Assembly (NCBI GenBank): GCA_001599295.1
Contig: BCGN01000010.1
Span: 62,001-126,000 of the forward strand
From: Sporopachydermia quercuum
Lineage: Eukaryota; Ascomycota; Sporopachydermiomycetes; Sporopachydermiales; Sporopachydermiaceae
Reading direction: 5' to 3'
Length of the DNA: 64,000 nt
Shown: one piece after another, positions 1-11,089 of the stretch
How the letters are laid out: every line of letters starts with the position of its first letter
How positions within the stretch are numbered: the stretch's first letter is position 1
Program-made: the position numbers and the translations under genes
The notes under the pieces: generated by a model
Databases searched by the model: none
Told to the model about the DNA's origin: nothing
The model's input: the letters and a program-made list of their open reading frames with translations, nothing else

Positions 1-1
1 G

Positions 2-331
2 GACCGATTACTTGAGAATGGCAATTCAAGTTCGGAACACGGCTCAACATCGGAAGCAGACTCAACTACAAGTTCCAGCGTAACTTCAACCTCGGCTGCG
101 CCATCATCTAGACGTCGGATGAGGAAGAACACTTGCTATGAAGCAGTTTATCATAAAGCGTCTAAATTACTCAATGGATACCCTCTAACTAAAGGACAAC
201 AAATGGGAGGATTCAATCTCGGCAGTACTGTTGTGTTGGTTTTTGAAGCTCCCCAGAACTTTGAGTTTACTACTAAGATAGGTCAGAAGGTTAAAGTAGG
301 AGAAGGTTTAGGTGTTATTAAGGATGATTGA
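2..331 (+). CDS. PSD1: Phosphatidylserine decarboxylase, C-terminal part (gene cut by window edge)
   Basis: The frame is open from base 2 to a TGA at 329-331, so the 5' part lies outside the window. The visible end has a Ser/Thr-rich linker, then GGFNLGSTVVLVFEAP and GQKVKVGEGLG. The LGST tetrapeptide is the self-cleavage site of the phosphatidylserine decarboxylase family: cleavage before the serine makes the pyruvoyl group of the alpha subunit. The enzyme converts phosphatidylserine to phosphatidylethanolamine, in the mitochondrial inner membrane for the PSD1 class. The tail closely follows yeast Psd1 as I remember it. PSD2-type enzymes have a similar motif, but no C2 domain can be checked here, so PSD1 rather than PSD2 is an inference from the tail. 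The low-complexity Ser/Thr stretch just before the catalytic segment is longer than I would expect in S. cerevisiae. Confidence 0.88.
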   Translation, partial: DRLLENGNSSSEHGSTSEADSTTSSSVTSTSAAPSSRRRMRKNTCYEAVYHKASKLLNGYPLTKGQQMGGFNLGSTVVLVFEAPQNFEFTTKIGQKVKVGEGLGVIKDD

Positions 332-2134
332 GGAAATATAATTGTGGGGTAAAGTTCGAATTCGAATTTGATGTTGCTACTGCAGTAATTGGAATACCAG
401 CATTTATTGTTGTTGGGTTCTTGCACTAATTATAGCTCTGCTACAATAGTTCATTTGATACTACAAACATTCATTTGGTTTCTTTCATATATAGACTGGT
501 TCAAACTACTAGTGAAAAGGATCCTTTGATATTGAACACTATCATCAGCATATAGATAAAAATTATTCAATGCATATTTCATTTTAGTTGATTTCTTGCT
601 GCATAGTAGAGTTAATACAGTTAATGTTCAGCGAAAAACAAATAATACATAATTAATATACTCAAGTTTTTATTGACGGCATTCATTGATTCTTTCATTA
701 ATGTTATAATTAATGTTTTGGTTAATTAATATAACAGAGTTAGTATATCAAAAAACAATGATTTATGATCAATGAATATTAATGTAATTATTGCAGTAAT
801 TGATACGTAATTTATGTAAAAGTTACCACAATCATTACTATTACATTTATAAATTAATGATTCATTAATGCATATGTAATTAATCAACCTCTTATTTACA
901 TTTATTACATTTTTACGGCAACCAATTTTTTTTTCACAATTTCTTCTGAATAGAAAACACACAAACTGAGTATTTGTTAGTTGGCCTTGAATACAAAAGT
1001 CTTGTCAGCAGCAAATGAACAGAAATAAAGCAATCAGTAATTATTGCAATAAGTCGATCTTTCGTTTATTTTCTTGGTATAAATGAAAATAAATGCTCAT
1101 TAGAAGTACAGTAATGAACAACATACGCTTGATGTAGAGCAAATAAGCTTAAATTAAAACTGATTTTTAGAATGCACTATATTATTAGCTTAGCAATAGC
1201 ATAGAGATCATACTGAAAACGTTTCTGCTTCAGGTTAAACGTAGCCAGTTGATTATAATTTGCAGCCGTAAATTCAAGCTCAAGTTTGATATAGTCACAA
1301 GTATTATATTCATTTGTTATCAGTCATTGGTACTAAGTTTAATTCATGCTATTTATACTGTTTATTCAATTTAAGAAATTTATGCTATTAATGCAATTAA
1401 TGTTCATAGCTATAGCGTTGATGAAGATGTAATTTGAACCTTTGAGCCTTTAATGAACTTATCAATATATATATGAGCAGCTCGTTGCGCTGTGTATTTC
1501 ATTGCCGAAATGCTCATCAAAGTTCTCTTGAAGCAACATTGTGTACAGAGGAAGTGATTATTCAGAGCGAGTGACAGGTTTCCCGTTCGATATGAAATCT
1601 GAGGAATAAATGTAATGCAATTGGTGGATGAACTTTATTATGTTATTATGTTATTCTGCATAAAATCTTTGCTGTAAACAGACAGGAGTGCCGGGACGGA
1701 ACGGAGCAGAGCACGTGGAAGGCCAATAGTTGGCAGATTGTTTCCGTAGTTGTTCGCTGTTTCGGATGTTTCCGTGTCATCCCGAATAACGGAAACAATC
1801 AGAATCTCTCTTTCCAAATACCAATTAAAATCACAAACCAATTATTTTGCTGCATCGTTTACTACTACATCGATTCCGCTATTTTCTCCGTTTACTGGTC
1901 TATGTTTTCCACTATCCGTCTCAGATAGTGTCTCCGGTATCCAGAAATCACTCCCCAGGAATATTCGCCCATTTCATCATCTTTTATGCTACACATCCGA
2001 ACTGTTGCTACTATGATTGTTTTAGGTTCAGACGACAAAATGCGTATATTCTTCTTCCGCTTCTTTCCGAAATCTTTTCCTAAATCCGCTCTTATCTTTT
2101 CCTGCATTTTCTCTTATCCTCTCCGCATTTCTTC
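332..2134. other. Intergenic region with CGG/CCG-rich right half
   Basis: Between the PSD1 and APC1 stops (convergent). Positions 332-1680 are plain AT-rich DNA in which I see nothing. From about 1680 to 2134 the composition changes and CGG/CCG triplets become frequent, as in APC1. The minus strand there holds several short open, coding-looking frames: an ATG-started 71-codon frame at 2107-1892, and a frame from about 1975 to 1638 with one stop near 1844. None matches a family I know. A CACGTG box lies at 1712-1717. Confidence 0.5.
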
Positions 2135-5100
2135 CTATGACAAAAACTTCTTCTTCAGCATCCAAACGTTATTCTTCAAATTCTCAACAAAATGCGTGTT
2201 CAACGGCTGATTTTCACCATTTTCATTGAAATCGGAAAAAGCAAATAGTAATTTCATATTCCACAAATCGTCCATCGATTGTACATTTGAAAGAGTTGAC
2301 TTTAAGGATAATTTTGTATCTGTGATAGTTGACGAGAGGATAATAGGCTGGAAAGGGTCAGTATTAGCTAGATTGGGTTTATGTTAGTATCTGAATGTGG
2401 GATAAGGTGGAAGTAGAGGAAACAATAGAATAAAAAGAGAAAATGATGCTATGCAACCGTTTCCGTAATTCCCATTATTTTTCCTTTCTTCCTTCTTTTT
2501 TTTTTTTGGGAAAAAAAAGCGGAGACTTTTCCCATTAAAAGAACAGAACAATAGAATACTTACCGCTTTTTATCACGTAATTCAGCTCTGATTCATCGAC
2601 ATTGCGGAAAACATTCAACCGAGAAACGGGTTTCAAAACATCCGAGGTCTCAGAATCAAATTCCGCTTCCCGAGATTTAAGCCGAAATTTCACCCAATGC
2701 CGGGAGTTTAGATTAGATTTCTTGGCGATATATATAGTATAATTTCCGGCAATAAACGATCGGGTTAGGAAAGACTCGGAATTGAACTTTAAATCGACAG
2801 GAAAACACCCATCTCGTTCCGTTTTGATCTGAATGATCTCGGATATTTCCGGAATCAATGCCGGAGTCTTAACTGTGATACGCGTACTATTGCCGTCATT
2901 ATTTCCGCCTCTATCTGAACCAGGTTTCAAAGTTATCTCCACTTCCTGGATAATCGGCATCTTACTCTCTGAATCTCGGACAACCAAGCATCGTCGGTTT
3001 ACCGCTAATGCCCAGAAATGCCGAAGTGCTTGTAAATAAACTCCTTGATCTTCAGAATCTCTTGGCAGTAACGGATAAAATGATATGACCATGCATGCAA
3101 CTGAAAACACGTCCCGGGAAAACCCGTATTGTCCGCCTCCGAGAAATAAGATCCCCAGACCTAAGCTCGATGCCACGTTAACGCCAAATTTCTGCGTTTC
3201 CAATACTTGGTTATGTAATATTCGAAGTCTCCGAAGTACTCGTAGATCACCCGTACCGGCGACAATCACCGATAATAACAATCCAAGTAGTCCAGTAAGT
3301 TCGGACACAGCTTTCCGGGTCAATTCGGAATCAAATCTCCGAGCTTCTAATCCCGAGATTCGGAAAAACTGGTCGAAAACTGATTCAATTGTGTCCCGAG
3401 CTTCGGAATTGGACGTCGATGCAAACCTCATTGCTATGGCAAACGCAGCTCCGGCGATAATGTTAAAATATCCAAGCTGGGAGCTGGAAAGCTCCGAGAT
3501 TTCGGATAATGAGTACTTCTCGGATAAAACCGGTGGGACTTGTTCGTTTATCCATTGCAAATTGGGACGTATTTCCGACCAGCAGATTAAATTCCGGCTT
3601 AATACTAATATTAGAAGTAAATCTGGTCGGATGTAATCTAATAGTTGAATAGTATTAGGTATACAAAGCCGTTCATACATGTATTTCTCTTCTGTTTGTA
3701 GAAACATAAACCCGAGTGCTAAAATCCCCCCGCTTCCGCTTTGGTCGTATTCTATCCGAGTTTGGAAGTCCCTTTTCCCTATTGCCAAATTAAGTAGCCT
3801 TTCTTCAAGTCGCAAATCGCCTAATCCGGCAGGAGGCCGACCTCGGCCTAGGTTAATCAAACCTAAACTTATCCCTGCCGAAAGTCGATAAGCTTCTGTC
3901 CCATTTCCGGGGCTCACATCTATTCCATCATTGCTGTCCGATCCCGACGGTGTCCCAGATATCTCGGATAACTGAATTTCACACATTCGACGATGCTGGC
4001 TTCCGAGGAACAATAAACCTAATCCAATCAACCCCGCAGTTTGCACTTGCGGATGCACATTCAGGTTCGACGACCCCGCAGGAAGCATTGCTATCACATG
4101 CACAGAGAGAATTTTAGTAAGCATAGAGTTCATAGACCCTCGGGCTGAGGCCGCCATTCCGATGAGTAAACCTACCGATGTGTAAAGGTGCTTTGGCCCA
4201 AGGTAGTTGTACATATGCCACTCTTCCAGATGACGCAAATGGCCATTTAATCCGAGGCCCAAGAGGAAACCGGAGTGATTCGGAGTTAAACCTTCGGTAG
4301 GTTTATTGAAAACGACCCAGGATCCGGATATTCCGGCGAAATCTCGGGATATACTTAACCCCGCATTCACCCCACAATGGAAGTTGGCCCAGTTAAGTGA
4401 GTTATCCGAAAACTCGGATTTATCCGGGAATAAAGTTCCTAAATGGGGTTTAATTTGTACACCAAGATTAAGTTTCGGAATAGGACATTTTTCGGTTAAA
4501 AGCGGAACTCTGGCGGAAAATCCAAGGGCGGATTTGCCGAATGCAGCGGCTAAAGTTCTTATTGCTACCGAAACAGTTAATTCGTTCCGCTTATTGATTA
4601 CCGAGCTTTCCGACTCAACTTCTGCTTCAAGCTCAATTTCCGGCTCATTTTCGGCGTTTGGTATCCGAGTAATTCCGTTTATGGCTTCTGTTCTGGTCGA
4701 AAACCCTATGTTGGGTGTAACTTTATTAGGGAAAGTTATTATCTGGGGTTTCGTATTCTGTAGTAGCTTCTGGGCTTCCGCAAATCTCCGATCAGTTGAG
4801 AAAATTAATCGAGTCACCGCTATCCGATCCGCCTCGTACCGAGAGTCCCATGGACTCACAACCTCTGGATCTCGGAGCGAATGCAGTAAACTGCGGATGT
4901 CGGAAGTTTTATCAGAAGATGCCGACATTCTCGGTAAAGATTGGAATATATCGGAAGAGGTTAAAGCTAAAAGGTCTGTTCTGCCCGTTAATTGCAATTG
5001 AGCCTTCAGCTGAGTTTCATTTGTTGTTCCGAGCCTTTCCGGTTCAAATTCCGATGCCGAGGCTAATTCTGAAGTTAATTCTGATGAGGAGAAACTTGTA

Positions 5101-7220
5101 GAACATCCGAGAATAGAGGTTTTCAAGGGAACGGAGATTCCGTCGGGAAAAAACTCTAAATCTCGGGCCGAGATACCTAATTCTGCCATCATATTGATAA
5201 CGTCACGAGCGGAAAATGCCGAAGACACAATACCTTCATATAGTTTTAGTACAGCGAATATCCGAGGGGTTACAAACTCATCAATCTCCTCTGAGCCTTC
5301 GGCCAATTCCGACAACGTAATCAACGGAATTATCGGGCCGCGGAATAAACTAACTAGTGATTCTGTCACATTGGGCGGAGTTTTAACTATTTCCGGTAAT
5401 AAAAGTCGAGATTTCCGGTCGAAATCACCGTTGCCGAGATCATAGTAGTAGATCCACTTATCTGACCATCCGAGCCATGCACAGAGCTGACGAATTAAGG
5501 TGCCGATATTATTTACATGTGAATTATCCGGTGCTGTGGTGTCTAACTTAAAATCCTCTCGGATTAAATGCAATCCGAGAATTATCGAAGGTAGAAGGTC
5601 GGATAGAATAGCGACCTTTGGTTCAGAATTATTCGGATAAGGGAATTGGGATAGAAATCCAAATTGGGGAATATCCCATTCCGAGTTTAACTCCCAATCG
5701 GGAAAACAAGCAATGAAGTATCCAAAAATCACGTACACAAATGCCTCCCATTCGTTCTTACTCGAAGAATACCGTAAGGCCGAAAACCATAAAAGCCGAG
5801 CTTGCTGATAGATTTGATCTCCGGCTAAGATTCGGAATATCTGTAAACCTCGGGACACAATCTCTGTTTTGGGAGATAGAGTCAAGGTTAACTGAACCAC
5901 TGATGNTTGTGCGTCGCATGTAAGGTACAAATTGTCATGAGAATAGCCGAGAAAAGTATGGAAAGATAGATTCAGCGGGATTGGTTCCGAGCTTAGATTC
6001 CGAAACGGATCAATGAGTTTGAAGTTTCGGGAATTCTCGGAAACTATAATCAGGGCAGGGTCTGATTTAGGGGTTTTGTGGCAATTCCCAGGCGAGTGTC
6101 CAAGTAAATTACCTGATTTGTCCGAGTTACTGTAATTCGGGTGCAGAGATGGTTTGGAATAAATGCCAATGAAATCTCGGGCAGCAAAAGTTGACCGAAA
6201 TTGAAACTTTGGAACATTTATCGGGCCGGAAGCGGAACGGAACATGAATAAGCTTGCTAAGTTAACATTCATATGGAGAAGAATTAGCACCATTTGATCG
6301 TCGGAATCGATTAAGTCGGCTTTATGGATGCCGAAATCGGCCGAGACTCTGAACTGATTTATTTTTGTAACCACTAAGTCTCTTCTAAGCATTGAAACTT
6401 CTAGTAAACTTACGGGATTATTGTTTCCGAAATCGCCTGAAGGTTCAAACGAGGAAACTCGGTTATCTTTCCCAATTGAGTCAAATTGACCGTGTTCTTC
6501 CGATACCGGAAGTCGAGATGCCGAGCTTATCCGCCGAGATGAGCTTCTTCTCCGGGCATTTCCTCCTAATTGGCCCGAAAATCCTAAATGACGCTTGGCT
6601 AATGATCTCATATGATACACAAATAAAACCTCATTAGCTAAAGTTACAAACAGAGAGGATCGATTATCCGGTGACACAAACACAAGATCCTCGGAACCGG
6701 AAATTGCCGAAGTCGATGAGGACACAACTGTGCCTAAATCAAGTATCGGATCAATCATTGAAAAAAAGATTGGAGCAGTCGTTGGAAGTTGTAGTTCCGC
6801 ATCCGAGATTTCGGGCTTGCGCTGAAGTATTAATCCCCGATCGTACGGAAATACCCGCTCGGGTTTAAAAGGAAGATGTACCACGTGAGTTCTTCCATCA
6901 GTGTAGTATATATGGCAGAATTCGGATATTATCACAGCCAACGCTTCGGAAGTGGATACGTAAGTGGATGAGGACACTGATGCCGAAGAAGATACGGAGG
7001 ATGACCGGAATTCGGTAATAACAGCATGATCTATAGAGGAGTTGTTGTAGGTGAGTGTTTTCAGTGGTAATCCGCCCTGTGTCCATATGGCTTTGTCTTT
7101 GTATATGTAAATAGTATCGCCATGTTTTGACATCAGAATTTTATTAGGAGTTTCACCGTCAGGAGGACCGTTGGGATGGTTGTGTGACCACGGAACAAAA
7201 GCTTCTACTGCGTTTTTCAT
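2135..7220 (-). CDS. APC1: Anaphase-promoting complex subunit 1, two exons
   Basis: Largest scaffold subunit of the APC/C ubiquitin ligase, which marks securin and cyclins for destruction in mitosis. Exon 1 runs 7220-2564 and encodes 1552 complete residues. The N-terminal part looks like the Apc1 beta-propeller region. The proteasome/cyclosome (PC) repeat region starts near residue 980, with PNHSGFLLGLGLNGHL followed by YLGPKHLYTSVGLLIG and LGLLFLGSQHRRMCEI, all hallmarks of Apc1. Read straight through, the frame ends at 2535 soon after a perfect GTAAGT. Splicing from 2564 to 2367 (TACTAAC branch site) keeps the frame and adds about 77 residues ending at a TAG at 2135-2137, including DDLWNMKLLFAF. 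The spliced protein would have 1629 residues, against about 1750 in S. cerevisiae. An N at 5906 leaves one residue unknown. Base composition is unlike the neighbours (CGG/CCG-rich). Identity is secure; exon 2 is inferred from splice signals and frame. Confidence 0.95.
2368..2563 (-). other. Spliceosomal intron in APC1
   Basis: 196 nt. 5' splice site GTAAGT (2563-2558), branch site TACTAAC (2389-2383), first AG after it at 2369-2368 (CTAG). It splits a codon after its first base, and both sides stay in frame. The intron contains a hairpin of eight U, three C and twelve A on the transcript (2518-2496), which would bring the 5' site and branch site closer together. Confidence 0.82.
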
Positions 7221-8306
7221 TTTGGATCACAATATTGAGATTTCTTCCGAGATATCTTCCGTCAGTAGGTTTTGTTGTGGGAGCAACTGGTTGCCGCTTG
7301 AGAGCAATGGATTGTAGAATAACGGACTAATTGCCAGTTTGGCACAAAATACCGTCTTTCTAATAGTAAACAAACACGGAAGATCCAATAAGTCAATCTC
7401 TCATGTATTTTCGGCAGGATTTAATTTTGAGAACACATGGAAATAGGCATGGAAATGTGTGACCCATATTTTCAGTGCAGTAGATAAGATATGCATATTC
7501 ATTTATGTACATAGTAAAAAATGACAAATTGTTTTGGAATGACACAATGCGTTTTCAGTGATCATATGCAAGGAAAGTTATTAAGAGATAATTTCATAGA
7601 AGTGAATGACTGGTGCGTAACAGAGCAAATACCGATTAAAAAAAATTTTGTTATCAAAACTTTCTTATATTTGAAACTATGATGAGCTTTATATATTTAT
7701 TAAATCTACTATTGATTCAAATATATTCAATTGTTTTACTTGGTGGCAGTGAAGAATAGTAGGAAGTTGAGACATAATGTTAGAACTCTATTACGTCTTG
7801 ATAGATTTCATGTCATAGATATGTGAACCATTGTCTGTGAATAGAAGTAATTGCTTCTGTTGTAAAGTAGTTGATATGTTCTTCTACAACAGAACAGAAA
7901 GTTGGATGAAGCCAAGTAAGCATTATTATAAAAACCAATTATTTCATAACCAACAAAACATATTATGTCTTCTGTTTTCTCTTATATCATGTCAATCAAC
8001 TTATACTCATCTCATCTGTTCATGTCATGACTTGTCCCATGTCACCTTACTTTTCAGAAACCACTCTCTATTATGGGGCAATATTTATATAGCTATCCAA
8101 CAGTATTCATTGTTAACACTTGCCTTGTAGACATACATATACAACAATCAATAAAACAACTGTAAAATCTACAATAGTACTGTGAAGTCGCTTTCAATTC
8201 AATAAATTTATAGTATCTCAATCGATCAGTTGGTTTCGTTACCATATCTGCTTCCGCCCCAAGCATCTTTTCATTGTACGACTAGACCACGACATATCAT
8301 ATCACA
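7221..8306. promoter_or_regulatory. Divergent intergenic region, APC1 / DMO2-like
   Basis: Holds the promoters of APC1 (leftward) and the small membrane-protein gene (rightward). The first 50 bases still show the CGG/CCG-rich composition of APC1, and the rest is AT-rich. A frame at 7831-8130 opens with TTG and looks random. I see no RNA gene. Confidence 0.5.
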
Positions 8307-8579
8307 ATGGGGGAATCTAACATAATAAGCATATTCAAACCAAGACCCGAAGGCGAAATTGAAGTAGAAGATTGTTTTGCTTGTCAAATGATGTCAGCAG
8401 CGTTTTTGTCCGGTGCTGGAATCTATCTTGCAACAGGGGCAGTGTTCAGTGATAAACCAAATCCTGCTGTCTCTGCGAGATGGAAAACATCTGTTAAATG
8501 GTTTGGTATGGCAATGATAGGTCTAGGGATTTACAGAGCAGGAGAAGGATTTGTATGGAAGAAAAATGAGTATTTTTAA
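8307..8579 (+). CDS. Small mitochondrial membrane protein, DMO2/DMAC1-like (DUF4536)
   Basis: 90 residues. A short N-terminal segment is followed by EDCFACQ (Cys23 and Cys26, a CxxC pair), then a hydrophobic segment (about 29-48) and a second one (about 63-80). This order (CxxC just before a first membrane helix, two helices, short tail) fits the DUF4536 family, which includes yeast YDL157C/DMO2 and human DMAC1, a mitochondrial inner-membrane protein linked to assembly of the complex I distal arm. The match is by pattern memory, and the family is short and weakly conserved. There is one ATG at the start and no upstream in-frame alternative. It converges with TMT1, with 132 bases between the stops. 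Confidence 0.68.
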   Translation: MGESNIISIFKPRPEGEIEVEDCFACQMMSAAFLSGAGIYLATGAVFSDKPNPAVSARWKTSVKWFGMAMIGLGIYRAGEGFVWKKNEYF

Positions 8580-8711
8580 TTGAATATTCTCATGTAAATA
8601 GGAATATATGACAACGATATATGATTGATTTTAGGAAGTTATGATATGGGGTAATACTGTATTGAACAGTACAACTTATTCTTAAAAGGGAACAATTACA
8701 ACATTATTGTT

Positions 8712-9584
8712 CTATAATGCTAAGCGTCTTTTAGCAAAACAATAGAAAGTTGACCATTCAATTTTGATAACGGTTTCATCAGTCCATCCTAGTTTCTCTT
8801 TCAATTCATCAATGAACTGATCAGCAACATCTCGCTCATTAGGATTCTCTTCTTTCCAAGTATGGTAGCCACTCCAAGTAGTTACATAGCGTTTGATTTC
8901 AATTAAACGAGCATTTTTACCAATATATAAAGCCGTTGGTACCTTGTCACCTTTTTCAGGTTTATAAGTGACCAATTCAATGTTCTCATACAAATCATTA
9001 GGTGGTAGTACTGTAGGGTAGTAATACCTTAGAATGTCTCTGTTAGGTTGCTCCCAATAAGGACCAATGAATCTCGGATCATCATATGTGTATTTTGAGT
9101 ACAGCTCATTCGCTAAAGGACAGTCAATGAAAACAGGATCTTTATACATCCAAATAGCGAAAGTTCCACCAGGTTTCAACAACTTGCTTACGACAGAAAA
9201 TACCTGATGAGAATCAAACCAATGAAAACACTCAGCAGCAGTGATCAAAGAGAATTGTGTACCTGCTGCGAAATTAGTATCAACAGTCTCTGCTTTGGAA
9301 ATAATGAAGCTTACTTTGTTTTTAATATCGTCATGAGCACCATTTTCTAATGCTTCGTTTGCTTGATTGATCATTACTTTAGAAGGATCTGCACCAATGA
9401 TTTGTTTATCAACGAACTTAGCCAACGCCATTGTAGCTTCTCCTGGTCCACACCCTAAGTCAAGAGCAGTTTCTATGGAGGCATTGTGATATGCAATCAG
9501 CTTTTCATAAAACTGGTCATCATATGTTGGTCTGAACTCTAGATAGTTAGACGATGAGAAGTTGGAATTTGAAAAGGTAGCCAT
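8712..9584 (-). CDS. TMT1: Trans-aconitate 3-methyltransferase
   Basis: 290 residues. A class I SAM-dependent methyltransferase with motif I LDLGCGPGEATM at residues 41-52, an acidic end of beta 2 (IIGADPS), and AAECFHWFD as the substrate-side motif. GPYWEQPNRDILR and TTWSGYHTWKEENP closely resemble yeast Tmt1, which methylates trans-aconitate and 3-isopropylmalate; length and gapless layout also agree. The reaction removes by-products of the TCA cycle and leucine synthesis in the cytosol. ATG at 9584 gives the normal MxTFS start. Other fungal paralogues of this methyltransferase group exist, so the exact substrate is inferred. Confidence 0.88.
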   Translation of the reverse strand: MATFSNSNFSSSNYLEFRPTYDDQFYEKLIAYHNASIETALDLGCGPGEATMALAKFVDKQIIGADPSKVMINQANEALENGAHDDIKNKVSFIISKAETVDTNFAAGTQFSLITAAECFHWFDSHQVFSVVSKLLKPGGTFAIWMYKDPVFIDCPLANELYSKYTYDDPRFIGPYWEQPNRDILRYYYPTVLPPNDLYENIELVTYKPEKGDKVPTALYIGKNARLIEIKRYVTTWSGYHTWKEENPNERDVADQFIDELKEKLGWTDETVIKIEWSTFYCFAKRRLAL

Positions 9585-10333
9585 TGCAGGTAGTATGTAA
9601 GAATAGACACAGCAATTGAAGAAGAGTCAAGAGAGTTTTCCACCTTACAGAGCTTCGATCTATCAATCAAACCAGCAATCGAATCGAACAGGGAAAGTCT
9701 ATTTAAATAGTCATAAGTAACAGGTATTCCCGATGTTGATAACTAGATTATTCTAAGTGATGAGACACAATAGAGAATTAATCCGGGGTTGTTAGGGAAT
9801 TCAGATTTCTTAGATAGGAAATTTCGTTAGGTTGAAAAACCATGACATAACCTAGCAGAATAACAGAATTCGAAGAAATAATTTGGGCTGCTTCAAAGAT
9901 GAGATAATGATAATACTAGAAATATATTATGAACTCGGNTATCTTGTATTAAGCCATTGTGTGGTATTTATAGCTTGTAAATACAACAGTTGTTGATATC
10001 ATTTTATGCAAATGATCCTTCCGATACCGGTCCTGTAACGGAGAAAAGGTTAAACGTTAAATCTTTTACGGTCTAAACGGGGAATAACCAACTCTTCTCT
10101 TGAAATTTAATGAGGCGGAAATAATTTGAAGATGCACGTGACATGTTTGTAATCAGTGGTCCACTTCCATAAGATGGTGAGGTGAACCGAATTACTTCTC
10201 CTAAGCTTCAGTGCTTATATCGATGGCAAAGGCAACATCTAATCATATAACGGATATCGAATTGGAGGAATATTCCAAATAAACGAAGAAGAGACTTAAT
10301 TCGAGAATATAGCTGGAAGATAGAAAAGCATTT
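9585..10333. promoter_or_regulatory. Divergent promoter region, TMT1 / GRX3-4
   Basis: AT-rich. CACGTG at 10135-10140 lies about 195 bases upstream of the glutaredoxin start. One ambiguous base is at 9939. I see no RNA gene and no repeat. Confidence 0.5.
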
Positions 10334-11089
10334 ATGATGGCAGTAACAGAAGTGACAAGTGAAACACATTTTACTGATTTGACAACCTCAGTCAGTAAAG
10401 ATCGGTTAACAGCTATTTACTTCCACACACCATGGGCAGCGCCATGCATCCAAATGAACTCAGTTTTTCAACAGTTATCAGAAGTAAACCCTGAAGTTTT
10501 GTTTTTATCTGTTAATGCTGATGATCTTCCTGAAATCTCCGAATTATTTGATGTCACAGCAGTTCCCTTTACTGTTTTTGTCAGAGATGGCACTATTTTG
10601 AAGGAACTATCAGGTGCTGATCCCAAGCAATTTGTAGCTACTTTACAAGAGCTTCTTACAGGTTCAGAAGCAGCTCCGGCAAATGTAGTTACTGGAATTG
10701 CCACTCAACAATCAAATACAGAACCAGACGCACCAGCAGAGACTAATGCCCCAGTACAAGAAGAAAGCGAGGAAGATTTGAATGAAAGACTGAACAAATT
10801 GGTCAGCGCAGCTCCAGTAATGTTATTCATGAAAGGGACGCCAGCAGCTCCACAATGTGGATTTTCCAGACAGATGGTTGCTATTTTGAGAGAGCATCAA
10901 GTTAGGTTTGGATTCTTTGATATTTTAAAGGATGATATAGTGAGACAAGGATTGAAGAAGTATTCGGATTGGCCAACTTATCCTCAACTCTACATCAACG
11001 GAGAACTACAGGGCGGTTTGGATATCATAAAGGAATCTTTAGAAGAAGACCCAGAGTTTTTTACCAAGGCTGTTAACGGGGAACTATGA
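10334..11089 (+). CDS. GRX4: Cytosolic/nuclear monothiol glutaredoxin, Grx3/Grx4 type
   Basis: 251 residues in two domains. The N-terminal thioredoxin-like domain (about 1-105) has WAAPC (34-38), the one-cysteine variant typical of Grx3/4. After an acidic linker (about 125-150) comes a glutaredoxin domain with MFMKGTPAAPQCGFS, its active-site CGFS at 175-178, followed by WPTYPQLYINGELQGGLDI. CGFS glutaredoxins bind a [2Fe-2S] cluster with glutathione and a second subunit, and signal iron status to Aft1/Fep1-type regulators and deliver iron to many enzymes. Two adjacent ATG codons stand at the start, and the second is equally possible. Only one such gene is visible, so it may represent the ancestor of the GRX3/GRX4 pair; the symbol is a family label. 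Confidence 0.92.
   Translation: MMAVTEVTSETHFTDLTTSVSKDRLTAIYFHTPWAAPCIQMNSVFQQLSEVNPEVLFLSVNADDLPEISELFDVTAVPFTVFVRDGTILKELSGADPKQFVATLQELLTGSEAAPANVVTGIATQQSNTEPDAPAETNAPVQEESEEDLNERLNKLVSAAPVMLFMKGTPAAPQCGFSRQMVAILREHQVRFGFFDILKDDIVRQGLKKYSDWPTYPQLYINGELQGGLDIIKESLEEDPEFFTKAVNGEL

Noticed and set aside
7831-8130. Plus-strand frame of 99 codons upstream of the DMO2-like gene
   Set aside because: Starts with TTG, no coding character, lies in a promoter region.
9660-9700. B-box-like GTTCGATTC on the minus strand upstream of TMT1
   Set aside because: No T stem, no acceptor stem and no A box at a suitable distance.
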